DNA of 64,000 nt from Chitinophagales bacterium (GTDB taxonomy: Bacteria > Bacteroidota > Bacteroidia > Chitinophagales > LD1), in contig JAHBTS010000001.1 of assembly GCA_019638515.1 (NCBI GenBank), positions 620,001 through 684,000 on the forward strand. Reading direction: 5' to 3'. The stretch's first letter is position 1. Each line of letters begins with the position of its first letter. The notes under the pieces are model-generated. The model was not told the origin of the DNA and ran no database searches. It saw only the letters and a list, made by a program, of their open reading frames with translations. Shown piece after piece: positions 46,945 to 54,912 of this stretch. The translations under genes were made by a program, and so were the position numbers.

Positions 46945-47274
46945 ATGACTATTGATGAAGCACAGCAGCAAGTAGATAACTGGATAAAAACTGTAGGGGT
47001 TCGATACTTTAGTGAGCTAACCAATACCGCTATTTTAATGGAAGAAGTAGGTGAGCTTGCCCGAATAATGGCGCGAAAGTATGGTGAGCAGTCTTTTAAA
47101 GAAAGCGATAAAAACAGTGCGTTGGCCGATGAAATGGCAGATGTGTTGTGGGTACTCATTTGCCTTGCCAACCAAACAGGTGTAAACCTTACAGATGCTT
47201 TCCACAAAAATATGGAGAAGAAAACCAATCGCGATTCGGAGCGCCACAAAAACAACGAAAAGTTGAAAGGCTAA
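46945..47274 (+). CDS. MazG-like nucleotide pyrophosphohydrolase
   Basis: A 109-aa all-alpha NTP pyrophosphatase that hydrolyses nucleoside triphosphates to monophosphates, cleaning damaged or excess dNTPs. The Mg-binding EEVGEL(A)xxxA motif (MEEVGELARIMARKY) and the second acidic motif EMADVLWVL are both present. It is a single-domain form, half the length of E. coli MazG. It is probably read from the GT39-like promoter (30-base gap) and ends close to the convergent EVE gene. Confidence 0.9.
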   Translation: MTIDEAQQQVDNWIKTVGVRYFSELTNTAILMEEVGELARIMARKYGEQSFKESDKNSALADEMADVLWVLICLANQTGVNLTDAFHKNMEKKTNRDSERHKNNEKLKG

Positions 47275-47297
47275 ACGGAATACCGCACACGTATTGG

Positions 47298-47705
47298 CTA
47301 TTGCTTTGCTATTGCAAGAATCAATTCAAACTCTTCTTTTTTTACAGGCTGCACACTCAGCCTGCTGCTCTTAAGCAGTGCCATTTCTGCCAAAGCCTTT
47401 GTTTGTTTTACGGTTTCAAGTGTTATCGGATTTTTAAAGGTTTCTTTATATAAAACATCCACTGCTACCCAAGCTATTTCTTCGGTAGTTGGGTCTTGGT
47501 ACGCTTCTTTAACTACTTCTACTAAACCAACAACAGAAGGTGCCGTAACACTGTGGTAAAACAAACACAAGTCGCCCTTTTTCATCGCTCTTAAATTGTT
47601 GCGTGCTTGGTAATTGCGAACACCACTCCAAAAGGTTTGTTTGTCTTTTTTCATTTGGTCAATAGAGTAAGTGCCGGGTTCGGATTTTATGAGCCAATAC
47701 GCCAT
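47298..47705 (-). CDS. EVE-domain protein (YTH-like fold)
   Basis: A 135-aa protein, full EVE-domain length, with the opening WLIKSEPGTYSIDQM, WSGVRNYQARNNLRAM, GDLCLFYHS and VGLVEVV. EVE domains belong to the PUA/YTH-like fold and bind modified bases in nucleic acids, typically in restriction-related or RNA-processing settings. A DNA methyltransferase gene lies 1.6 kb away, but nothing ties them directly. It is convergent with the MazG gene. Its upstream region (47706-47817) holds a palindrome. Confidence 0.92.
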   Translation of the reverse strand: MAYWLIKSEPGTYSIDQMKKDKQTFWSGVRNYQARNNLRAMKKGDLCLFYHSVTAPSVVGLVEVVKEAYQDPTTEEIAWVAVDVLYKETFKNPITLETVKQTKALAEMALLKSSRLSVQPVKKEEFELILAIAKQ

Positions 47706-47780
47706 GTTTGTTTATTTTAACTGAATGATGATGAATACTGTTTAGGTTTAAATACTATACTGTGTAATACTATTTATTTT

Positions 47781-47800
47781 GTGGTATTGTACAATACTAC
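47781..47800. promoter_or_regulatory. Palindrome upstream of the EVE gene
   Basis: GTATTGTACAATAC (47784-47797) is a perfect 14-base palindrome, extended to 20 bases with one mismatch. Two more AATACTA copies lie just to the left (near 47752 and 47766). It is between the HxlR stop and the EVE start, so it could be an operator for EVE or simply a structured spacer. Confidence 0.35.
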
Positions 47801-47817
47801 TTTAGTAATTCTAAAGT

Positions 47818-48129
47818 TTAAAGTGCAATTTCTAGTTGTTTGAAAATAGGGATTAACGACTTTCCCTTTTCGGTTAAAGAATATTCTACGTGCAATGGTT
47901 TTTGGTTTACAACAATCCTTTCTATTAAATCGGCTTCTTCCAATTCTTTTAATGCTACCGATAAAGATTGCTTGTTAGAATCTTTAATAGTTCTAAGCAA
48001 ACTGTTGAAGCGCAAAGGCTGCTCTACCGCCAAGCGGAAAATTTCCGGTTTCCACTTACCCGAAAGCAATTTTAAAAGTCCTTGTGCAGGGCAGGTTTCG
48101 GCAGTTTCGTTTTGTTTTTTGGTGGTCAT
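47818..48129 (-). CDS. HxlR-family transcriptional regulator
   Basis: A 103-aa winged-helix DNA-binding protein of normal family length. CPAQGLLKLLSGKWKPEIFRL carries the family-typical N-terminal Cys and the GKWK motif. LRFNSLLRTIKDSNKQSLSVALKELEEADLIERIV is the recognition helix and wing, and EYSLTEKGKSL ends it. Several relatives sense thiol or aldehyde stress through that Cys. It is divergent from the DsbA-like gene (106-base gap), the usual arrangement of HxlR proteins and their target, so control of that gene and itself is likely. Confidence 0.92.
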   Translation of the reverse strand: MTTKKQNETAETCPAQGLLKLLSGKWKPEIFRLAVEQPLRFNSLLRTIKDSNKQSLSVALKELEEADLIERIVVNQKPLHVEYSLTEKGKSLIPIFKQLEIAL

Positions 48130-48235
48130 AAATTTCTGACTTATTGTATGTGAATTTTATATAGAGCAACTTTGCATAAAAGTAAGCATTAACAGACTTT
48201 CCAAAAAGTAAAGCAACTACTTGAATTGCCAAAAA

Positions 48236-49231
48236 ATGAGAATAAGAATAGTACTTTTTGTAGCCATCATCATGCTTGGAAGTGTTTGTAGCCATGCTCA
48301 AAAAAAGAAGAAAATGGAAGGAAAAAACAATCCGCTTTTATGCAATCCGGTTGAAGGTGTTTGCGGAATACCCGACAGTGCAGCCAATACAAAAGTTGAA
48401 ACTATACACTCAGAAAAGCCTGTGAAGATGGTATATTTTACAGACCCTATCTGCTCTTCGTGCTGGGCAATAGAGCCGCAATTGCGCAAGCTTAAATTAG
48501 AATATGGCAGCAGTATAGAAATTGAATACAGAATGGGTGGCTTGCTGCCCGATTGGAGCTACAACAGCGGAGGAATAAGTAAACCAAGCGATGTGGCACA
48601 CCATTGGGACGAAGTAAGTACATATTACGATATGCCTATTGATGGCGATGTGTGGTTAGAAGATCCTTTACATTCTTCTTATCCGCCATCTATTGCGTTT
48701 AAGGCCGCACAAATGCAAGACAATGCCAAGGCGGTTTTATTCCTTCGAGCAATAAGAGAAATGCTTTTTCTGCAAAAGAAAAATATAACCAGATGGGAAC
48801 ACATAGAAAGTGCAGCCCTGCAAGTTGGTTTAAATGCAGCTCAGCTTAAAACCGATTTTGAAGGCAAAGCAACAACACTTTTTAAGGAGGATTTAGATAT
48901 GGCCAGGCAGTTTGGAGTAAGAGGTTTTCCCACTATTTTCTTTACCAATAATGCAGGTCTTAAAGAGATGGTGTATGGATCAAAACCTTATACATTCTAT
49001 GAATCAGCAGTGCAGAAATTAAATCCATCGGCATCTAAAACAGCATACGATAAAAATTGGGAATCGCTTTTTTTAAAGTATCATTCTCTTACTGCAAAAG
49101 AATACTCGGAACTCTCCGGCACTGCCCGCAAAGAAAGCGAAGCATTCCTAAATGAACTTGTTGAAAAAGGGAAGTTAGAAAAGCGAACCACCAAGAATGG
49201 TGCTATGTGGAAATATAAGAGCACTCGCTAG
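48236..49231 (+). CDS. Exported DsbA/FrnE-like thioredoxin-fold protein
   Basis: A 331-aa protein from the ATG at 48236; a TTG start at 48221 is less likely. Signal peptide (VLFVAIIMLGSVCSHAQ), then a DsbA-type thioredoxin fold with active site PICSSCWA (C73, C76), helical insertion (about 110-240) and cis-Pro loop RGFPTIFF. This Cys-Ser-Ser-Cys form with the SpxH/FrnE-type helical domain is more like DSBA oxidoreductases than TlpA reductants. The C-terminal ~65 residues (YHSLTAKEYSELSGTARKE) are an extra helical tail. Divergent HxlR regulation suggests induction by a thiol-reactive stress (inference). The signal peptide places it outside the cytosol. Confidence 0.85.
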   Translation: MRIRIVLFVAIIMLGSVCSHAQKKKKMEGKNNPLLCNPVEGVCGIPDSAANTKVETIHSEKPVKMVYFTDPICSSCWAIEPQLRKLKLEYGSSIEIEYRMGGLLPDWSYNSGGISKPSDVAHHWDEVSTYYDMPIDGDVWLEDPLHSSYPPSIAFKAAQMQDNAKAVLFLRAIREMLFLQKKNITRWEHIESAALQVGLNAAQLKTDFEGKATTLFKEDLDMARQFGVRGFPTIFFTNNAGLKEMVYGSKPYTFYESAVQKLNPSASKTAYDKNWESLFLKYHSLTAKEYSELSGTARKESEAFLNELVEKGKLEKRTTKNGAMWKYKSTR

Positions 49232-49293
49232 TAATGTTTTGTATTTGTAGTGCTTGCCATTGAAGATGTACTGCGCGTTCAGGTGGTAAATGC

Positions 49294-49301
49294 TACATTT
49301 G
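49294..49301 (+). promoter_or_regulatory. -7 element of the DNA methyltransferase promoter
   Basis: TACATTTG matches TAnnTTTG, with transcription expected near 49308. That lies downstream of the in-frame ATG at 49303 and favours the ATG at 49330. Confidence 0.5.
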
Positions 49302-49329
49302 CATGACGTATATTTCCCCAAAAACAACT

Positions 49330-50868
49330 ATGAACATTTTAAATTCAATCGATGATTACAGTAAGCGATTTGGCGCTGTTTTTACACCGATGGTATGGGC
49401 AAAGAAAATAGTTGAAAAACATTTTTTTGAAGCTTGGCTGCAAGGGGCAACTATACTCGATCCCACAGCAGGAGAGGGCGTTTTTATTGAAGCATTCCTT
49501 TTGCTTGCACGCGAAAAAGGCATTGAACTTTCTCAGGAAAAACTTACAAGACTTTTTGGTGTAGAGTTGAATCCGGATTTTGTACAACGTTTTTTTAATC
49601 GTATAGAAACTACCTATTCAATACAATTTCCTCAAGCGAATTATAGGCATGGAGATATTCTTTTTCAGCAAGAGGATATTAAAGCCGATTTCTTGGTGGG
49701 TAATCCTCCTTGGGTAAATTTTGCCGACTTGAATGATGCATACAAAGAAACCATTAAACACCTTTTTATTGAATATAGGCTTGTAGCCAATTCAAGAGAT
49801 CTCCTACTTGGTAATGCACGAACAGATATTGCAACTTTAATACTCATGAAGGTGTTGCATGGAAACTTAAAAGAGAGCGGCAAGGCTGTTTTCTTTTTGC
49901 CACTCTCTATCTTTCAAAACGATGGCGCCAATAGTGGATTCAGGCATTACAAGGTAAAAGGCGTAGATTTTTGTGTGGATGCTATCATGGATTTTAATGG
50001 CACGCCTATATTTGAAAACATACTTGGGAGGTACGGAGTTGCACAATTCAGCAGAAACAGTTTACAAACCTTTCCCATAAAATACCATGTGCTGGAAAAT
50101 GGAAAGTGGCATCTGCATCAGGCAAAGCCTCTTTTTAATTCAACCGATCCACTTACTGTGTTTGATAATAAAGAAACAGAGAAACGGCTTACCGGGTTCC
50201 AAAAAATAATACTGGAAAAACAATTTCAACCGCGTCAAGGTGTAAATACATGTGGCGCAAACGATATTTTCTTTTTTACTCATTTTAAAACCATTGGGCA
50301 AAATAAAGTAGAGCTACAAAGCAAGTTGGGTGAAGTGGTTACGGTTAGTGCAAAGTATGTTTTTCCGCTTGCTGTAGCCTCCACTCTTTTACAAAAAAAT
50401 CCACAGCCGGAAAAGGTGATTCTTATTCCGCATCAAGAAAATGGTAAGCCAATAGATTGGGAAGAATTGCAGCGCGATGAAGGTCTTTGCTCATATTTAT
50501 TAAGGCACAAAAGTCATCTTGAAAACAGAAAGGGTGTACTCATCAACACATGGATTAAGAAGGGTTTTTGGTGGGCATTGCTTGGTATTGGCGAATATAG
50601 TTTTGCACCGTACAAAGTAATGTGGAAAGCCTTTGGCGATAATGTTTTCAGTCCCCAAATTTTATATCCTAATAGCGATTTAGGCGCCTGGCAAGGCAAC
50701 CAATCGCTCAATGCTTTTATTGGTACTTCCACACTCGCTAAAGCAAAAGAAATTCATACCAAGCTAAGCAATCCGCTTATTCAAGATTATTTAGCATCGC
50801 TCCGTATGCAGGGAACATGCAATTGGGCGCAGCCCGGGCGAATGAAAAAAATGATGGAATTTGTGTAG
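49330..50868 (+). CDS. Solitary N6-adenine DNA methyltransferase (Eco57I/TaqI-like)
   Basis: A 512-aa class I SAM-dependent methyltransferase. FGAVFTPMVWAKKIV precedes motif I ILDPTAGEGVF (DPTAGEG at 44-50), motif II/III LFGVELNPDF, the acidic HGDILF, and motif IV FLVGNPPWVNF (NPPW at 125-128), which marks adenine-N6 methylation. Residues about 270-512 form a separate half, probably the target-recognition domain (KGFWWALLGIGEYSFAPYKVMW). No nuclease motif is visible in the protein and no restriction gene is adjacent: a DsbA-like gene lies on one side and a permease on the other. It may be an orphan regulatory methylase or the remnant of a type IIG/II system. The start at 49330 fits the promoter. 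Confidence 0.85.
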   Translation: MNILNSIDDYSKRFGAVFTPMVWAKKIVEKHFFEAWLQGATILDPTAGEGVFIEAFLLLAREKGIELSQEKLTRLFGVELNPDFVQRFFNRIETTYSIQFPQANYRHGDILFQQEDIKADFLVGNPPWVNFADLNDAYKETIKHLFIEYRLVANSRDLLLGNARTDIATLILMKVLHGNLKESGKAVFFLPLSIFQNDGANSGFRHYKVKGVDFCVDAIMDFNGTPIFENILGRYGVAQFSRNSLQTFPIKYHVLENGKWHLHQAKPLFNSTDPLTVFDNKETEKRLTGFQKIILEKQFQPRQGVNTCGANDIFFFTHFKTIGQNKVELQSKLGEVVTVSAKYVFPLAVASTLLQKNPQPEKVILIPHQENGKPIDWEELQRDEGLCSYLLRHKSHLENRKGVLINTWIKKGFWWALLGIGEYSFAPYKVMWKAFGDNVFSPQILYPNSDLGAWQGNQSLNAFIGTSTLAKAKEIHTKLSNPLIQDYLASLRMQGTCNWAQPGRMKKMMEFV

Positions 50869-50884
50869 CAATATTATTATTGCC

Positions 50885-52537
50885 TTATACAGCCAGTTTG
50901 CTTTTCTTTTTGCCGTATAGAAAATAAACTACCAATCCGGCAACCAGCCAAATTAAAAAGCGTTCCCAATTGCTGGTGCCGCTTTCGCATAATAAATAAC
51001 TGCAACTCAGTAAGCCCAACGATGGAATAAGCGAAAGGTTTTTTAAGAAAGCCAATACCGCTACTATGAACCATAGCAGTGCAAACACAACGTAAGGAAT
51101 AATATGGCGTATGCCTGCCCAGGTAGAAAAATCTGTTGCCATAAAACTTTGGCTGTAATACATCCACCACACAGCAGCACCAACTATAAATAAAATTGGT
51201 AGTATGTATTTTCCGTTGATATACGGCACTTTAAAACTCGACTTAGGGCGGTTGGGCATCAGTTGTAATTTCAATATGCCGCCACTCACAATTACAAAAG
51301 CAAAGAGTGTGCCCACGCTGGTTAAATCAATTACCACATTCATGTTTAAGAACAAGGCAGGGATGGCCACCACCACACCGGTGAGTAAAGTGCTAAAAGA
51401 TGGTGTTTGGTATTTTGGATGAATCTTTGAAAATACCTTTGGCAGCAATCCATCGCGGCTCATGCTCAACCAAATTCTTGGTTGCCCAACTTGGAAAACC
51501 AACATTACACTAGCCGTAGCAATAACAGCACTTACTGCAATAATACCGGCCAGCCAACTCATGTTTATTTTTTGAAAAACAAACGCAAGTGGATCGCCTA
51601 CATCTAATTGCGTATAGTTTACCATGCCCGTGAGTACCAATGCTATAGCAACATAAATAACGGTACAAATAATGAGAGAATAAATCATGCTGCGCGGCAA
51701 ATCGCGTTGTGGGTTTTTAGCTTCTTCGGCAGTGGTAGAAATAGCGTCAAATCCAATGTAGGCAAAGAATACAGCCGCAGTGCCACGTAGTACTCCGGCA
51801 ATGCCGTTGGGTAAAAATGGCGACCAGTTTTCGGGCTTTACATAAAAGGCGCCTACCACTATCACAATAAAGATTACAGCAAGTTTCAAAGCTACCATTG
51901 CATTGGCGCTATTGCGCGACTCCTGTATGCCTATGTAAGTGATATAAGTAATAAGAACCACAATAAAAAAAGCCGGTAAATCGCAAATAATTTTAATGCC
52001 CAATAGGGTAGGAGCATTTGTCCATGCCGCAATTGCTTCGGGCGAAAGCATGGCTTGTGCCGTCCAAAAATCCATAGTTAAGTAAGCGGGAATTGTAAAG
52101 CCCAAACCTGCCAAGAGTGTTGTAAAGTAATCGCTCCACGAAATAGCAACAGCAATGTTGCCAATGGCGTATTCCATGAGTAAATCCCAGCCTATTATCC
52201 ACGCAACAATTTCGCCAAAAGCCACGTAGGCGTAGGTGTATGCACTACCGCTAACGGGAACCATGCTGGCAAACTCGGCATAGCAGAGTGCCGAAAAGCC
52301 GCAGGCTATGGCTACAAAAATAAATAAGAATACAATGCCGGGACCTCCATCGAAACTTGCTTTCCCAATAGTAGAAAATATACCTGCACCCACTATGGCA
52401 GCTATACCCAATGCAGTAAGGTCGCGTACGCTAAGCGTACGTTTTAAGCTTGAATTGCTGTGTGCGGCATCGCTATTGCCTAAAGCAACATCTGCCAATA
52501 CTTTTTCAACCGATTTTTTTCTGAATAAGTAACTCAT
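50885..52537 (-). CDS. APC-family amino acid permease (cationic amino acid transporter type)
   Basis: A 550-aa inner-membrane amino acid transporter with about 12-14 hydrophobic helices. The N-terminal LTALGIAAIVGAGIFSTIGKASFDG is the APC substrate-loop motif. VPVSGSAYTYAYVAFGEIVAWIIGWDL and RGTAAVFFAYIGFDAISTTAEEAKNPQRDLP are typical of CAT/YfnA-like members. The C-terminal LNMNVVIDLTSVGTLFAFVIVS is also conserved. Substrate is inferred only to family level. It is convergent with the methyltransferase gene (16-base gap) and has no operon partner. Confidence 0.93.
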   Translation of the reverse strand: MSYLFRKKSVEKVLADVALGNSDAAHSNSSLKRTLSVRDLTALGIAAIVGAGIFSTIGKASFDGGPGIVFLFIFVAIACGFSALCYAEFASMVPVSGSAYTYAYVAFGEIVAWIIGWDLLMEYAIGNIAVAISWSDYFTTLLAGLGFTIPAYLTMDFWTAQAMLSPEAIAAWTNAPTLLGIKIICDLPAFFIVVLITYITYIGIQESRNSANAMVALKLAVIFIVIVVGAFYVKPENWSPFLPNGIAGVLRGTAAVFFAYIGFDAISTTAEEAKNPQRDLPRSMIYSLIICTVIYVAIALVLTGMVNYTQLDVGDPLAFVFQKINMSWLAGIIAVSAVIATASVMLVFQVGQPRIWLSMSRDGLLPKVFSKIHPKYQTPSFSTLLTGVVVAIPALFLNMNVVIDLTSVGTLFAFVIVSGGILKLQLMPNRPKSSFKVPYINGKYILPILFIVGAAVWWMYYSQSFMATDFSTWAGIRHIIPYVVFALLWFIVAVLAFLKNLSLIPSLGLLSCSYLLCESGTSNWERFLIWLVAGLVVYFLYGKKKSKLAV

Positions 52538-52684
52538 GTGGCGGTGAAAAAAATAAAATTATATGGAAGTGTGTGCAAGGATTATAGATATTGGAAAGAT
52601 AGAGCAGTTCATGGTATTGTACCGGCATGGCTTTAGATTAGAAAGAAAGGTTTTTCGATATAGAAACTTTCTTATTTTCAAACC

Positions 52685-53140
52685 GTGGAAGGCAAAGTAA
52701 TTATTTACATCATCATTGGAATTGGCTATTTCATTTATACTTCTATTAAGAAGGCAAATGAAAAAGCTCCTACCAAAACGGCACAGCCTACGGCTGCACC
52801 CAAAAAGGCACGCACTACTTTTGATGAAGCAATGGAGCAGGTGAAACGTGAGTTGCAAACTACTCAACCCCAACCTGCTAAGCCAAGGCAGCCTAAACCT
52901 GTAGCAAAACCTAAAAGAGAAATACTGCTAAGAGAAAATATACCTGCTGCCTTTGAAGAGGGAAGTGCCACCGAGCCGCTTTATGAGCGCCAGCTTACTG
53001 CAGAAGAAATTTTGCACAACGAACGAATGAGGGCTGCTACCTCGGTAAGTTTGGAAAGCCCGGTAGATGAAGGTAGCGGCTATCAATTAAATGTGCGCGA
53101 AGCATTTATAGGTTCTATTATATTTGAGCGCAAATTTTAG
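52685..53140 (+). CDS. Small membrane-anchored protein of unknown function
   Basis: A 151-aa protein starting at a GTG (52685); no ATG fits, because the next Met is past the only membrane helix (VIIYIIIGIGYFIYTSI, about 5-21). The middle is Pro/Lys/Thr-rich (KTAQPTAAPKKA) with a Gln/Pro run, then a charged part (REILLRENIPAAFEEGS) and a C-terminal block (GYQLNVREAFIGSIIFERKF) that looks folded. I recognise no domain; a membrane-tethered cytosolic or periplasmic protein is the plain reading. An imperfect hairpin (about 52650-52675) lies in its leader. A TonB-C-like gene follows by 43 bases. Confidence 0.7.
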   Translation: MEGKVIIYIIIGIGYFIYTSIKKANEKAPTKTAQPTAAPKKARTTFDEAMEQVKRELQTTQPQPAKPRQPKPVAKPKREILLRENIPAAFEEGSATEPLYERQLTAEEILHNERMRAATSVSLESPVDEGSGYQLNVREAFIGSIIFERKF

Positions 53141-53183
53141 CAAGTTGTTAAACCATTTCCGATTATTTCATTCAACCATTTCT

Positions 53184-53924
53184 ATGAAGAAGATTTCTAT
53201 TCTAATATTCTTTGCAGTAGCCTCTTTTGCTGCTAGTGCGCAAGTGTTTAGTTTCCAATGTACCAGTGCCGAAAGTTATCCGGAGTTTCCGGGTGGCGAT
53301 AAATCTTTAGTGTATTATTTGCGCGATACGCTGCAAAATTCATTAAGCAGAAAAGGATTAACTGCCGGAGGAGTTATGGAGGTTCATGCCGCAATTTTAG
53401 AAACAGGGAAAGTAGGTAATGTGCATTTACATGGAAGCATCAATCCACAGGTAGATGCGGAGGTGGTGCAGTTGATAACCAATATGCCACGTTGGGCACC
53501 TGCCATACACGCAGGAAAACCAGTAGCGTGCAATGTTTCTTTCAATATTGATGTTTCGGGTAATCAACGCATGGACGCCAAAAAACTCATGGGTGTGGAG
53601 GTGCAGGTAACGCCCGAGAATAAAGGAGAGGGCTCTCCTCAGGCGCTTTCGCGCTTGGCAGGTGTAATGCAAGATTATTTACTGCAGCGCTTGCCTGCGC
53701 AAATTAGCGATGCTTCGTTTAATGGCGTGGTAGAAATTAGGTTTGGTATGTATCCAGATGGTTGGGTGGGCAGAGTAAAGGCACTAAAAGGTGGTAACAC
53801 TAAGTTAGAAGAAGCGGTTGCTGCTGCTATTTATTCTTTCAACTCAGAATTGGCTGAAAACAAAATCAACTTTAAGGATGAGTTGATGAAAACATTTGTT
53901 GCCAAGGTAAGCAGTACTAAGTAA
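53184..53924 (+). CDS. Exported TonB C-terminal-like protein
   Basis: A 246-aa protein from the ATG at 53184 (MKKISILIFFAVASFAASAQ); starts at 53124 would add 20 unlikely residues overlapping the previous gene. After the signal peptide, two TonB-C-like beta domains (about 30-120 and 140-245) are seen. SYPEFPGGDKSLVYYLRD is the 'P-FPGG' signature common in Bacteroidota TonB-related proteins, and VGNVHLHGSINPQVDAEVVQLITNMPRWAPA fits the domain. There is no lipobox or N-terminal transmembrane anchor, so it is not a conventional energy-transducing TonB. Its role is unknown; it may pair with the small protein upstream. Confidence 0.72.
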   Translation: MKKISILIFFAVASFAASAQVFSFQCTSAESYPEFPGGDKSLVYYLRDTLQNSLSRKGLTAGGVMEVHAAILETGKVGNVHLHGSINPQVDAEVVQLITNMPRWAPAIHAGKPVACNVSFNIDVSGNQRMDAKKLMGVEVQVTPENKGEGSPQALSRLAGVMQDYLLQRLPAQISDASFNGVVEIRFGMYPDGWVGRVKALKGGNTKLEEAVAAAIYSFNSELAENKINFKDELMKTFVAKVSSTK

Positions 53925-53937
53925 AACCTACTAAAGG

Positions 53938-54363
53938 TTATTGGTTTGCAAATGAAGTTAGCCATGCGTTTTCTTCATTAGTCATGGCTTTTTTTTCTGC
54001 TTTAGTTTTATCTTTTAATCCGGCTAAATGAATTACTCCGTGGAAAAGAACGCGGTAAAACTCATCGTCAAAACTTTGGTGATGTTTTTTTGCATTGTCC
54101 CATACGCGGTGCAGGCTAATGTATATTTCTGCCACTGTTTTGCGCGGGGTTTCTTCTAAAGGGAAGGTAATAATATCGGTATAGTAATCGTGTTGAAGGA
54201 ATTGCTTGTTTATTTCGAGCAAATAATCATCGCTGCACAGCACTACCGATAACGAAATTTTTTTATTGGTTTTGAGTAAGAATTGCTCCTGTATGAACTG
54301 CTTGAGCAGTAACTTGTTTTTTATGGAAAATGCTACATCGGCAGTATGAAAAGATACAGGCAC
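53938..54363 (-). CDS. ybeY: rRNA maturation endoribonuclease YbeY
   Basis: A 141-aa zinc-dependent endoribonuclease needed for 16S rRNA 3'-end processing and ribosome quality control. The metal motif is HGVIHLAGLKD: two His ligands are present (consensus HGxxHLxGxxH), but the third His is Asp here, a change I also associate with other Bacteroidota. YYTDIITFPLEETPRKTVAEIYIS is the conserved N-terminal core. It lies 3 bases downstream of the anti-sigma-like kinase gene, a pairing that recurs in this phylum, and the two are probably one operon. Confidence 0.93.
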   Translation of the reverse strand: MPVSFHTADVAFSIKNKLLLKQFIQEQFLLKTNKKISLSVVLCSDDYLLEINKQFLQHDYYTDIITFPLEETPRKTVAEIYISLHRVWDNAKKHHQSFDDEFYRVLFHGVIHLAGLKDKTKAEKKAMTNEENAWLTSFANQ

Positions 54364-54366
54364 CGT

Positions 54367-54768
54367 TTATACTTTAAACTGCATTTCGCAAGTGGCGCCA
54401 TTATCGGAAAAGATAACCATATCGGCCAGTTGCATAATTAAGAACACGCCTCTTCCGCTTGTTTTTTCAAGGTTTTCGGGGCTGGTTGGGTCGGGTAGGT
54501 TGTTGTAGTCAAAACCCGGACCTTCGTCTTTTATGGTAAACGAAACAATGCTGTGTTTATCATCGTGCTCGGCAGCAATAGCTACCTTTTTTGAGGCATC
54601 GTTTTTATTGCCGTGTAAAATGGCATTGTTGGCAGCTTCGGTAAGGCACACCAAAATATTTCCATACGCGTCATCGCCAAAGTTATAGGCAGCACGCAAT
54701 TCTTCTACAAAGTTTTCTACTAATGCTATATTCTGAATGTCTGATGCGAATTCTAATTTCTTTACCAT
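54367..54768 (-). CDS. Anti-sigma-factor-type ATP-binding kinase (RsbW-like)
   Basis: A 133-aa GHKL ATPase domain (HATPase_c_2) of the serine-kinase anti-sigma type. N-box: CLTEAANNAILHGNKND. G1 box: DEGPGFDYNNLP. G2 region: SGRGVFLIMQLADMV. Such proteins phosphorylate an anti-anti-sigma (STAS) partner. No STAS gene or sigma factor is adjacent, so the partner is elsewhere or the protein is a stand-alone switch. It is the first gene of a unit with ybeY. No classic -7 element was found in the 144-base gap upstream. Confidence 0.88.
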   Translation of the reverse strand: MVKKLEFASDIQNIALVENFVEELRAAYNFGDDAYGNILVCLTEAANNAILHGNKNDASKKVAIAAEHDDKHSIVSFTIKDEGPGFDYNNLPDPTSPENLEKTSGRGVFLIMQLADMVIFSDNGATCEMQFKV

Positions 54769-54912
54769 GCTTATCGGTATTATTCGGAATTGTTTATGCT
54801 TTGTTGCACAATGCTAATATAAATTACAAGTTGAAATGGCAAAATTTTGTTTGCTAACATATTTTTGAAAGACGTTCACCGGACTTGAATTGGAAGTGTA
54901 ATTCGATTTTGT

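Noticed and set aside
50868..50883. GCAATA-TTAT-TATTGC hairpin between the methyltransferase and permease genes
   Set aside because: The stem is only 6 bp, AT-rich and has no T tract on either strand, so I do not call it a terminator.
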